Assembly: GCF_007997075.1 (NCBI RefSeq)
Contig: NZ_VORS01000006.1
Coordinates: 221,308 to 285,307 of the forward strand
From: Polaribacter sp. IC073
Lineage (GTDB): Bacteria; Bacteroidota; Bacteroidia; Flavobacteriales; Flavobacteriaceae
Reading direction: 5' to 3'
Length of the DNA: 64,000 nt
The number at the start of each line of letters is the position of its first letter. Positions within the stretch are counted from its first letter, which is position 1. The position numbers and the translations under genes were made by a program. The notes below the pieces were generated by a model. It did not search any database, was not told the origin of the DNA, and worked only from the letters and a program-made list of their open reading frames with translations. Of this stretch, positions 18,732-27,449 are shown one piece after another.

Positions 18732-19927
18732 TTGCCAAAAACTATCCAATATTATTTGTCGTTATTATCCTCGTTTCAACAGCTATTGCACCGAGCTTTG
18801 CTTTAGGAGAAGGAAATCGGAACCTATTGTTGATTGGAGTCATGTCAATTTCTCCAATTATAGTAATAATGTATGAAAAGTTAGATAATGACGATTTTTT
18901 ATTACTGATGTTTATGGCAAGTATCATCCTATTTCCACTTGTCTTTCATCCAGAGAGTATGCGATGGTCTACAATATTGTATTCTTGTATGTTTTGTTTA
19001 ACATTTATAGCTTATAAGAGATTATTATATGATAGCAATTTTACAGTTTCTGATTTCCAGAAGTTATTAAAGTTTTTAATCTTTGCTTATTTTTTTGTGT
19101 TAGTAATACAACAATTTTGTGTCTTAACAGGGTTACCTATTTTTAATATAAGTAATTACGACCCAAAAACTCCTTGGAAATTAAATGCATTGGCGGCAGA
19201 ACCATCTCACAGTGCACGAATTTTACCTTTATTAATGTATTGCTATTTAGTTGCAGTTGAAATACGCTCAGGTCAGAAATACAATTTGAAAAATGGAATT
19301 AAAAAGGATAAGTGGGTCTGGGGAGCTTTTGTTTGGTCTATGATCACTATGGGAAGTGGTGCGGCATTTTTGTTTCTAGGTCTTTTTTTTTTAAAAATCA
19401 TTAAATTTCGAAATTTAATACCAGTTATAGGATTTATGGTTGCTTTACTTGTAGTAAGTTCTTTTCTAGAAATAAAAGCTCTGGATCGTACTTATAAAAC
19501 AATAGAGGCTACTTTAACATTTAATGATGCTGCCATTTTAAAAGCAGACCACAGTGCTGCAATGAGAATAGTTCCATTTATGATTTTATCAAAGATGGTA
19601 GGTATTAGTTCTATGAATGATTGGTTTGGTAACGGAATAGATTTCACATCAACTATTCTTAGTAATAGAATTCCAGGCGTACCTAAAGGAGCTACAGGAG
19701 GAGGAAGCTTACAAATTTGGTTGGAGTATGGAATAATATCATTTAGTCTTTTTATTTTTTTTAGTTTAATTACTTCAATAAGAAAAGAAAAGTTTATTGG
19801 GTTTTTATTTTGGTGTCTTCTTGTTTTAATTGTAGGAGTTAACAATCAAATAGTTTGGTTATTTCTTCTGTTATTTATAACAAATGAATACTTTAAAAAT
19901 ACAATTAATAAAAAAAATATTTTGTAA
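18728..19927 (+). CDS. Wzy-like O-antigen/polysaccharide polymerase
   Basis: 399 residues, nearly all in hydrophobic segments (roughly ten transmembrane helices), with a long loop around residues 260-330 containing DHSAAMRIVPF and GATGGGSLQIWLEYGI. Wzy polymerases vary greatly in sequence; this topology and the position inside a locus that has a flippase, Wza and Wzc make Wzy the best assignment. It would join repeat units in the periplasm. The start overlaps the preceding transferase by 4 bp. Confidence 0.75.
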   Translation: MIAKNYPILFVVIILVSTAIAPSFALGEGNRNLLLIGVMSISPIIVIMYEKLDNDDFLLLMFMASIILFPLVFHPESMRWSTILYSCMFCLTFIAYKRLLYDSNFTVSDFQKLLKFLIFAYFFVLVIQQFCVLTGLPIFNISNYDPKTPWKLNALAAEPSHSARILPLLMYCYLVAVEIRSGQKYNLKNGIKKDKWVWGAFVWSMITMGSGAAFLFLGLFFLKIIKFRNLIPVIGFMVALLVVSSFLEIKALDRTYKTIEATLTFNDAAILKADHSAAMRIVPFMILSKMVGISSMNDWFGNGIDFTSTILSNRIPGVPKGATGGGSLQIWLEYGIISFSLFIFFSLITSIRKEKFIGFLFWCLLVLIVGVNNQIVWLFLLLFITNEYFKNTINKKNIL

Positions 19928-19929
19928 AA

Positions 19930-20006
19930 ATATGTCATATAACTCATGGCAGGGTTAATTCTGATGGTGAAAATGGAATTACTAGAACGGTATACAATTT
20001 TAATTG
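19930..20006 (+). pseudogene. N-terminal stub of a lost GT4 glycosyltransferase
   Basis: Just after the polymerase stop, the frame starting at 19930 reads KICHITHGRVNSDGENGITR then TVYNFN and a stop. That is the conserved beginning of many family-4 glycosyltransferases (MKICHITHG...). The ATG itself is lost (GTA precedes the Lys) and the rest of the gene is gone. The next 135 bp hold nothing recognisable. A transferase was evidently deleted here when the locus was rearranged. Confidence 0.65.
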
Positions 20007-20141
20007 AATATTTAATTGTTTATTTAATTAATGCAAAAGCGAAATTCCTACTAGGAAAATAGAATTTCACCAAAGAAAGATAATTTACAATTACAAACTA
20101 ACGCTTAGATTAAATATATAATTATTAACAAATAAAAAAAC

Positions 20142-20921
20142 ATGAATGCAATACCTAAAATTATTCACTATTGTTGGTTTGGTCCAAAACCAATTCCTGA
20201 ATTGGAATTGAAGTGTATAGAATCATGGAAAAAATACCTTCCAGATTATCAACTAATGTTTTGGGATGAAAAAACCTTTGATGTTAATTCTCACATATTT
20301 TCTATGCAAGCATACGAAACTAAACATTATGCCTTTGTGAGTGATTTTGTAAGAGCTTTTGCCTTAAAGAAATATGGCGGTGTTTATTTAGATACAGATT
20401 TAGAAGTACTTTCTAATTTTTCTTCAATTTTAGAAGGGAAGGAAGTGGTTTTAGGTTTTGAAAATAAAACATTTGTAGGTACAGCATTTATGGCTTCAGT
20501 AAAAGATCATTTTATTTTTAATCAATTTTATCTTTACTATACAAACTTATCTTTTGTAAATTCTGATGGAGGAGTGGAAATAGTTGCTAACCCTTCAATA
20601 TTGGCTGGGATATTAAAAGAAATTAAAATAGAATTGAATGGTCAAGATCAATTTATTAATGGTATCCATATAATGAAAAGAGAGCTATTTTTTCCAAAGA
20701 AAATTTCTAAAGGTAATTTTAGAGTTACTGATGAAACACTAACTATCCATCATTTTGAAGGAAGTTGGTTAACTGAAAGACAAAAACGTAGAGGTGTAAA
20801 TATTTTTTGGATTGAAGTGTGTAGACCAATATTGAAAAAATGTAAATCATTGGCAGGGATTGTGTTAGGTGGAAATAAGACGAAAGAGATAGAAATGAAA
20901 ATTAGAAATTGGTTGAAGTAA
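20142..20921 (+). CDS. Glycosyltransferase family 32 (DXD, capsular type)
   Basis: 259 residues. The N-terminus IPKIIHYCWFGPKPIPELEL, WKKYLPDYQLMFWDE and FVSDFVRAFALKKYGGVYLD followed by TD give the DXD motif of the OCH1/TcdA-like GT32 group. Such enzymes add hexoses or N-acetylhexosamines in bacterial capsule loci. It lies 1 bp from the following gene and 214 bp after the polymerase, with the relic transferase in the gap. Donor sugar unknown. Confidence 0.9.
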   Translation: MNAIPKIIHYCWFGPKPIPELELKCIESWKKYLPDYQLMFWDEKTFDVNSHIFSMQAYETKHYAFVSDFVRAFALKKYGGVYLDTDLEVLSNFSSILEGKEVVLGFENKTFVGTAFMASVKDHFIFNQFYLYYTNLSFVNSDGGVEIVANPSILAGILKEIKIELNGQDQFINGIHIMKRELFFPKKISKGNFRVTDETLTIHHFEGSWLTERQKRRGVNIFWIEVCRPILKKCKSLAGIVLGGNKTKEIEMKIRNWLK

Positions 20922-20922
20922 T

Positions 20923-22320
20923 ATGAAAGTGCTAACTGACAATAAATTAGACTATGAAATTATCTGGAAGAAAATACATTCAGATATTTTCTCAAAATAT
21001 ATATTAAAATTAAATGAAAGTAAAATACGTTATTTTATTCTAAGGAATTTTGAAACCTTACCAGATAAAAACACATCTAAAGATGTAGATATTATTATCG
21101 AGCCTAAATCGTATAAAGAAGCATTTACTATTTTATTGGATGTTTTAAAAGAATATAAAATATCAAATTATCGTGTTGTAAAATATGAAAGAGTCCATTG
21201 TTGTTTTGGAATTTCTATTGAAAAGAATTTCTCAATTCATATTGATTTGATAGAAGGGTATTTATCAAAAGGGTTTGAAGTATTTTCATTTGATATGCTT
21301 TATGAGCAAACTATAGAGTATAAAAATTTTAAGGTTTTAAATGAAACTTATGATGCAATAATGTTACTGTATTATAAGGTAATTGGTACTAAGCAACTAA
21401 AACAACAATACCAAGATAAAATTAATTTTACGTATAAAATATATAATAAGGAGATCAATAAAGTATTAGCAGCTACTTTAGGTAATAAAATGAGTCGCCT
21501 AATTATTAAAGCTTTGTCTAATCAAGATTTTGCTACAATAATCAAAAATGCGAATGTGCTTTCAAAGGTTTCAAAACAAAGAGTTCTTATAAGAAAACCT
21601 TTTAAAACAACTAATAGAATAGTACAATTTTTATGTGAGAAAATATATAGGATATTATATTGCCCAAGAAAATATCAAAATTTTATTTCAGTACAAGGTG
21701 CGGATGGCACAGGAAAATCTACATTTATTGATGGTTTGGTAAAGGCTATTGCTTTTTATAATGTATCTGAAGAATCGAAATCTCATATTTATCATCATCG
21801 TCCAAAACTTTTACCAAATCTGGGTGCAGCAGGAGAAAAAGCAGGTGTTATGAAAGAGGATACAGATTTTACAAATCCGCATAGGGCTAAACCAGCAGGT
21901 TTTATAAGTTCATTTATTAGAATGACTTATTATTGGTTAGACTATGTGATAGGTGTTCCTATAAAACTTAGAAAAGACGTGCAATTTGATAGATTCACAA
22001 TTTATGATCGGTATATCTATGATTTTTTAGTAGACCCCTATAGGTCACGGATCAATTTGCCATATTGGTTGCGTAAATTATTTACGAAATTGGTGATACA
22101 ACCCCGAATTGTTTTTGTTTTATTGACAGATGCTGAAACAATTTATAAAAGAAAACAGGAATTAACCATTGATGAAATTAATCGACAGTTAGGAGAATTT
22201 AAAAAATTAGCAGAAACAAATAAACGCTTCGTAATAATTGATGCGTCCAAAAAACCTGAAGAAATAGTAGAAGATGCTATGAAAATTCTGATTGATAAAT
22301 TTACTTTACAAATAAAATAG
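20923..22320 (+). CDS. Nucleotidyltransferase-like + thymidylate-kinase-like fusion protein
   Basis: 465 residues, two parts. Residues ~30-230 resemble the nucleotidyltransferase fold: YFILRNF then KDVDIIIEP (Asp54 and Asp56 as the metal pair) and HIDLIEGY with a third Asp at 108. Residues ~250-465 are a P-loop kinase close to thymidylate kinase: Walker A GADGTGKST at 259-267, FDRFTIYDRYIYDFLVDPYR with the DRY motif, and IVFVLLTDAETIYKRKQEL. The kinase half lacks any sign of being the housekeeping Tmk and is found in polysaccharide loci of other bacteria. Substrate may be a sugar, lipid or nucleotide; I cannot tell. Confidence 0.8.
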   Translation: MKVLTDNKLDYEIIWKKIHSDIFSKYILKLNESKIRYFILRNFETLPDKNTSKDVDIIIEPKSYKEAFTILLDVLKEYKISNYRVVKYERVHCCFGISIEKNFSIHIDLIEGYLSKGFEVFSFDMLYEQTIEYKNFKVLNETYDAIMLLYYKVIGTKQLKQQYQDKINFTYKIYNKEINKVLAATLGNKMSRLIIKALSNQDFATIIKNANVLSKVSKQRVLIRKPFKTTNRIVQFLCEKIYRILYCPRKYQNFISVQGADGTGKSTFIDGLVKAIAFYNVSEESKSHIYHHRPKLLPNLGAAGEKAGVMKEDTDFTNPHRAKPAGFISSFIRMTYYWLDYVIGVPIKLRKDVQFDRFTIYDRYIYDFLVDPYRSRINLPYWLRKLFTKLVIQPRIVFVLLTDAETIYKRKQELTIDEINRQLGEFKKLAETNKRFVIIDASKKPEEIVEDAMKILIDKFTLQIK

Positions 22321-22344
22321 AATATTTATTATGAAAAAAAAATA

Positions 22345-22932
22345 TTGGTTTTCATAACATCATTAGTTAGATTGTTAAGAGGAGAGGTGAGCACTAAATC
22401 TCTGGTTAAAAGAGGGTTAGTAATTGGTGATAATTTTTCAAGACAAGGTGGAGTTAGAATTGATACTTCATATAGTTTTTTAATTGAAATAGGTAATAAT
22501 GTAGGTCTTGCGCCTAATGTGGTTATTTTAGCACATGATAATTCAACAAAAAGATTTATAGGTGTAGCCAAGTTAGGTAAAGTAAGAATTGGTAATAATG
22601 TATTTATTGGAGCAAATGCTATAATACTTCCAAATGTAACAATTGGTAATAATGTAATTATAGGGGCAGGGAGTGTTGTAAATAAAAGTATTTCTGATGA
22701 TACAGTAGCAGCAGGTAATCCTGTAAAAGTAATTCAGTCAATATCAGATTTTAAAAAGAAAAATATTAATCTTTTAAAGTCAAGACCCCTTTTTGATACT
22801 TCATTTGGAGCGATTATTATTAATGAAGAGAAGAAACAGTTAATGAAACAAAAATTATATGATGGGTATGGATTTTATCAATGCGATAATTATTCTAAAA
22901 TGGAAGAATCTAGAAATACTTCTGAAAATTAA
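22345..22932 (+). CDS. Hexapeptide-repeat acyltransferase (WbbJ/maa-like)
   Basis: 195 residues with a left-handed beta-helix made of hexapeptide repeats (IEIGNNVGLAPNVVILAHDN, then VRIGNNVFIGANAIILPNVT and IGNNVIIGAGSVVNK), ending VAAGNPVKVI. Such enzymes O- or N-acetylate sugars. The start is odd: the open frame begins at TTG 22345, while an ATG at 22331 with a nine-A run lies one base out of frame. One extra A would give MKKILVFITSLV, a much more natural N-terminus. The gene may be phase-variable, slightly damaged or misread at this homopolymer. Confidence 0.88.
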   Translation: MVFITSLVRLLRGEVSTKSLVKRGLVIGDNFSRQGGVRIDTSYSFLIEIGNNVGLAPNVVILAHDNSTKRFIGVAKLGKVRIGNNVFIGANAIILPNVTIGNNVIIGAGSVVNKSISDDTVAAGNPVKVIQSISDFKKKNINLLKSRPLFDTSFGAIIINEEKKQLMKQKLYDGYGFYQCDNYSKMEESRNTSEN

Positions 22933-22934
22933 TT

Positions 22935-24176
22935 ATGAGAACTATTTTAGTAAGCGCTTATGCTTGTGAACCTTTAAAAGGTTCTGAGCAAGGAGTTGGT
23001 TGGAATTGGGTGTTACAAATGGCGAAGCATAATTACTTACATGTAGTTACTCGAGCCAATAACCGAGAGTTTATTGAAGCACACTTGCCGAAGGCTCTAG
23101 CAGGAAATATAACGTTCCATTATTATGATACCAATAAGCATATTAAGAGTTTAAAGAACAAAGCCAAAGGCTTGTATTTTTACTATTTATGTTGGCAATT
23201 AGGAATAATTTCAGTAGTGAAAAAATTAAAGAAAGAGCATCAATTTGATTATGCGATGCATTTAACCATGGGAAGTTTATGGATGCCGACTTTTTTGCCT
23301 TTTTTTAATATGCCTTTTATATGGGGGCCTGTTGGAGGTGGTGATGGAGAACCGAATTCATTTTTAAAAGAATTGCCTTTTAAGCAGCGTATGTTACAGT
23401 ATGTTCGTATAGTTATGAATGCTTTAGCTTTTATACATCCGTCAATATTAATTCCTTGTTTTAAAGCTAAAGTAATATTGGCACGTACACAAAATTCTGC
23501 AAATGTAATTCCGAAATTGTTTAAATCAAAAGTTCGTGTTATGTTGGAAACAGCGATGGAGCCAGATATATTTGAATATCAGCATAGTGCTAATCCAGAA
23601 TTAATAAAACAAGATATTCGTTTAATAACAACAGGAAGATTGATGCCTTCAAAGAATATTATAGCAGCAGTCAGATGTATTTCATATATTCCAGCTTCCT
23701 ACAATATTGTATTTACAATTATAGGTTCAGGAATTGAAAAAGAGAAAATTGAAAAAGAAATAGTAAGAACCAATCAAGAAAATAGAATAAAAATAATTTC
23801 TGAAATTCCTAGAACAGAAGTTTTAAAAGAATTATCGAATTCAGATATTTATCTTTTCCCAAGTCTGCGAGAAGGAGGGTGTTGGGCATTAATGGAAGCT
23901 ATGGCAATAGGCTTGCCTGTTGTTTGTTTAAATTGGTCTGGTATGGAAATTATTACAGATGACACATCTGCTATTAGACTTCCTGTTACAAACCCAAAGC
24001 AAATGCCTAAAGATATAGCCAATGCAATCTGTAAACTTATTGATAACCCTGAATTAAGACTAAAAATGGGTAACGCAGGACGAGAACGTATTAAAAATGT
24101 TTTTAATTGGGATGCGAAAGGAACTTTTATGGAAAATTTATTAAATGAATTGGATAATTCTGAATATAAAAGTTAG
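22935..24176 (+). CDS. Glycosyltransferase family 4
   Basis: 413 residues of GT-B fold. The N-terminal half has VSAYACEPLKGSEQGVGWNW, the acceptor domain start seen in many Bacteroidetes transferases, and the C-terminal half has ITTGRLMPSKNI and the donor-binding block LREGGCWALMEAMAIGLPVV. It starts 2 bp after the acyltransferase and is followed without a gap by the kinase-like gene. Donor and acceptor unknown. Confidence 0.93.
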   Translation: MRTILVSAYACEPLKGSEQGVGWNWVLQMAKHNYLHVVTRANNREFIEAHLPKALAGNITFHYYDTNKHIKSLKNKAKGLYFYYLCWQLGIISVVKKLKKEHQFDYAMHLTMGSLWMPTFLPFFNMPFIWGPVGGGDGEPNSFLKELPFKQRMLQYVRIVMNALAFIHPSILIPCFKAKVILARTQNSANVIPKLFKSKVRVMLETAMEPDIFEYQHSANPELIKQDIRLITTGRLMPSKNIIAAVRCISYIPASYNIVFTIIGSGIEKEKIEKEIVRTNQENRIKIISEIPRTEVLKELSNSDIYLFPSLREGGCWALMEAMAIGLPVVCLNWSGMEIITDDTSAIRLPVTNPKQMPKDIANAICKLIDNPELRLKMGNAGRERIKNVFNWDAKGTFMENLLNELDNSEYKS

Positions 24177-25238
24177 ATGAACAAGTTTTTTTTTATACTA
24201 AAAGGAAATAATGGTGCTACTTATATTTTAAACACCAAGAACTGGAAAGCCATTTCTAATTCTTTAAAATTTTACAGGGCTCATTCCTTAAAATCGAAAA
24301 TCTTAAAATGGGGATTAAGGATTGCTTTGTTCGTATTAGGAAAGTTAAAGTCTCCGAAATTAAAGACAATACAAAACACCAATAATTTTATCTGTGAAAT
24401 AGTAGGTTTTAATGGGAGTTTTGAATTAAATACCAATTGCTCGGTTTTAATTTCGCCAACGCAAGACAAAGTAATTATAAACCATCACAATCAGTATTTT
24501 CAAAAATTTGCTTTTGGAGAAAGTTATGGAAACGTAAAAAAAGAGGCTGAAATTTATAAATTATTCAAATCGGGTACGCAAAACTTTCAGGTATCTCACT
24601 TTTATGATGAACAAATAGTAAAAGATACCTGCTGTTCATTTAAATTATCAAATGAAAAATTAATTACCTCGAAAAAAGAAAAGAAGCGTGATGTAGCGGT
24701 AGTAGCTGCACTTACAGCTCTTTTTAACCATAGTGAAAAAAATAAGATAACGGTAGTGCATCATTTAGAGACATTAATGGGTAAAATACAATTAACAGGT
24801 ATTTCTCTTGATAAGGCTCAATTTCAAATGATAAAAGAATTGAACAAGGAGTTTGGTACAATTTGTTTTCCTTTAGGATTGGTACATCGCGATTTTAAAC
24901 CTTGGAATGTGTTAAATTTTGACAAACTACTAATTTATGATTTTGAAGAAGCCATCTTAGCGGGGCCACCTTTAGAGGATTTGCTTAATTACTATGTAGA
25001 TCCGATAATTAGATATAAAAATACCGAAGCTATTGCAGAACTTATTTATTCAAAGGAAATGAATCTAAAATATTCAGAATATTTAGACAAATTGAAGGTA
25101 CCTACAAGCTTTAAACCATTTTTAGTAATTTATGTATTGGAACGCATCCTTTTTTGGCATGAAGCGAAAGAATTTGATACTTCAGAGAAGTATCTGGCAC
25201 TCTTAAATAAGATGACAAATAGGGAAAGAAATTCATGA
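24177..25238 (+). CDS. Aminoglycoside-phosphotransferase/choline-kinase-like protein
   Basis: 353 residues. The C-terminal half carries the kinase catalytic loop LVHRDFKPWNVLNF with His237, Asp239 and Asn244, and a metal-binding YDFEEA with Asp255. Lys110 in YFQKFAFGES may hold ATP. These belong to the APH/choline-kinase branch of the protein-kinase-like fold. The stop of the preceding transferase is followed directly by this ATG, and its end overlaps the next transferase by 4 bp. It might phosphorylate a sugar or polar head group of the glycan, as LPS kinases do. The fold is confident, the substrate is not. Confidence 0.75.
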   Translation: MNKFFFILKGNNGATYILNTKNWKAISNSLKFYRAHSLKSKILKWGLRIALFVLGKLKSPKLKTIQNTNNFICEIVGFNGSFELNTNCSVLISPTQDKVIINHHNQYFQKFAFGESYGNVKKEAEIYKLFKSGTQNFQVSHFYDEQIVKDTCCSFKLSNEKLITSKKEKKRDVAVVAALTALFNHSEKNKITVVHHLETLMGKIQLTGISLDKAQFQMIKELNKEFGTICFPLGLVHRDFKPWNVLNFDKLLIYDFEEAILAGPPLEDLLNYYVDPIIRYKNTEAIAELIYSKEMNLKYSEYLDKLKVPTSFKPFLVIYVLERILFWHEAKEFDTSEKYLALLNKMTNRERNS

Positions 25239-26323
25239 AAAAAATAATATTTATCCATTTATTAAATGATTTTAGTGGCAGTCCGAAAGTATTATCTCAG
25301 GTAATTAATAATTGTAAAAAAGAAGGGTATCCTGTTGAATTATACACAGGAAAAAGTAGCCAAGGCTTTTTGTCTGGATTAACGGAAAAGCATCATTATT
25401 ATTTTTACAAACGATTTGAAAATAAATATGCAACCTTGTTTTCATTCCTGTTTTCTCAATTGCTCTTATTTTTAAAACTGCTAAAATACTATAATAAAGA
25501 TGTGGTATTCTATGCAAATACGCTATTGCCTTTTGCAACAGGATTGGCTGGTAAAGTACTGAGGAAAACAGTTATTTACCATGTGCATGAAACATCTATT
25601 AGTCCTAAATTATTTAAAGGTTTTTTACGTTTTGTAGTTCAACTAACAGCTAGTAAAGTCATTTTTGTATCCAATTCTCTAAGAAAAACAGAATCTTTTC
25701 ATACTAAGAGTGAAACCGTTATTTTTAACTCTTTGCCTAAGACCTTTACAAACAAAACCCTTCGGCATGCATACAACCCAATAGATCAGACTTTTTTTAC
25801 TGTATACATGATTTGTTCTTTAAAAGATTATAAAGGAGTACAAGAATTTATTAAAATAGCAAAACTAAGCGAGCCACATAAAAAAATACATTTTACGTTG
25901 ATCTTAAATGTTCCGCAAAAAGACATTACTAATTATTTTTTGAATAAAATAGTACCAGATAATATTAAAATACTGCCTACCCAAAAGAAATTAGAGGATT
26001 TTTATAAAAAAGCAAGTTTAGTCTTGAATTTATCTAGAGTTGATGAATGGGTAGAAACCTTTGGCTTAACCATTATAGAAGCGATGGCTTTTGGTATTCC
26101 AGTAATAGTGCCCCCTGTGGGTGGTCCTGCTGAAATTGTTACAAATGATAAAGAAGGATATTTAATTTCTTCTTATGAGGTGGAAAAAATTGCACAAAAG
26201 ATACTAGAACTATCTATTAATAAGAAGAAATGTTTAGAACTCTCTCGAAATGCTTACAAACGTTCTTTAGATTTTAACGAAGAAATATTTAATGCACAAA
26301 TTATAAAAACCATTGAAGCTTAA
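25235..26323 (+). CDS. Glycosyltransferase family 4
   Basis: 362 residues. KIIFIHLLNDFSGSPKVLSQ begins the acceptor domain and VYMICSLKDYKGVQEFIKIA, TFGLTIIEAMAFGIPVIVPP and VGGPAEIV form the donor-binding domain of GT4 enzymes. It overlaps the kinase-like gene by 4 bp and the next transferase by 11 bp, so the three are translationally coupled. Confidence 0.92.
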   Translation: MKKIIFIHLLNDFSGSPKVLSQVINNCKKEGYPVELYTGKSSQGFLSGLTEKHHYYFYKRFENKYATLFSFLFSQLLLFLKLLKYYNKDVVFYANTLLPFATGLAGKVLRKTVIYHVHETSISPKLFKGFLRFVVQLTASKVIFVSNSLRKTESFHTKSETVIFNSLPKTFTNKTLRHAYNPIDQTFFTVYMICSLKDYKGVQEFIKIAKLSEPHKKIHFTLILNVPQKDITNYFLNKIVPDNIKILPTQKKLEDFYKKASLVLNLSRVDEWVETFGLTIIEAMAFGIPVIVPPVGGPAEIVTNDKEGYLISSYEVEKIAQKILELSINKKKCLELSRNAYKRSLDFNEEIFNAQIIKTIEA

Positions 26324-27395
26324 AAAAATTGCAATTATTGGAACGGTAGGACTGCCTGCCAAATATGGTGGTTTTGAAACCTTAGCTGAATATTTAACAA
26401 AACAATTGGCTACAGATTTTGAACTATCTGTTTTTTGTAGTTCAAAATCCTATAAAAATAAACAGAAAACACATAATGGAGCACAATTAAAATACATTCC
26501 GTTACAAGCCAATGGGGTACAAAGTATTCCATATGATATTATTTCCATTTTTAAGGCTATGTTTTATGCAGATGTACTACTAATTTTAGGAGTATCGGGT
26601 TGTATTATTTTGCCATTTGTACACTTATTTTCAAGAAAAAAAATAGTGGTAAATATTGATGGATTGGAATGGAAACGTGCCAAATGGGGAAAGTATGCGA
26701 AATGGTTTTTAAAATTTTCTGAAAAATTAGCCGTAAAATATGCCCATACAGTGGTTTCAGATAATAAGGTAATAAAAGAGTATGTTTTGAAGCACTACCA
26801 TATTAAGAGTCATTTGATAGCCTATGGTGCTGACCACTGTAAACATGAAAAGCTATCAAAAGAAGTACTGTTAAAATTTCCTTTTTTAGCTAAAAACTAT
26901 GCATTTAAAGTGTGTAGAATTGAACCAGAGAATAATCTTGAAATGATCTTGGAAGCTTTTTCAGTTTTTACCGAATTAAATATCGTTCTAATTGGCAATT
27001 GGGGCAACAGTACTTTCGGGAGGCGTATGAAAGAAAAGTTTACGCCGTTTAAAAACATACATCTGTTAGATCCTATTTACAATCAAAATATATTAAATCA
27101 AATAAGAAGTAATTGTTATGTGTACATACATGGGCATAGTGCAGGTGGAACAAATCCATCTTTAGTAGAAGCTATGTACTTGCAATTACCGATACTCGCC
27201 TACGGAGTACAATACAATAAAGAAACTACGCAATATAAAGCTGTTTATTTTCAAGATAAGCAGGAATTGATACAGGTACTTTCTACATTAAATACAACCG
27301 AATTAACCGTTATGGCTAAAAACTTAAAAGAGGTAGCACTTAATAGATATACGTGGTCAATAGTAGCGAAACAATATGCTCTATTACTAAGGTAA
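26313..27395 (+). CDS. DUF1972-type glycosyltransferase (rhamnosyltransferase-like)
   Basis: 360 residues. The N-terminal KKIAIIGTVGLPAKYGGFET is the DUF1972 signature; the rest is a GT4-like donor domain ending with IHGHSAGGTNPSLVEAMYLQ. Characterised DUF1972 enzymes include rhamnosyltransferases, and the locus makes dTDP-rhamnose, so this is a good candidate for one rhamnose transfer. The start is a TTG that overlaps the previous gene by 11 bp; no ATG is available nearby in frame. Confidence 0.9.
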   Translation: MKLKKIAIIGTVGLPAKYGGFETLAEYLTKQLATDFELSVFCSSKSYKNKQKTHNGAQLKYIPLQANGVQSIPYDIISIFKAMFYADVLLILGVSGCIILPFVHLFSRKKIVVNIDGLEWKRAKWGKYAKWFLKFSEKLAVKYAHTVVSDNKVIKEYVLKHYHIKSHLIAYGADHCKHEKLSKEVLLKFPFLAKNYAFKVCRIEPENNLEMILEAFSVFTELNIVLIGNWGNSTFGRRMKEKFTPFKNIHLLDPIYNQNILNQIRSNCYVYIHGHSAGGTNPSLVEAMYLQLPILAYGVQYNKETTQYKAVYFQDKQELIQVLSTLNTTELTVMAKNLKEVALNRYTWSIVAKQYALLLR

Positions 27396-27449
27396 AATCT
27401 CTTTTAATTTTCATTCAATTATATAAAAAACTGCTAAAACAATAACCGT

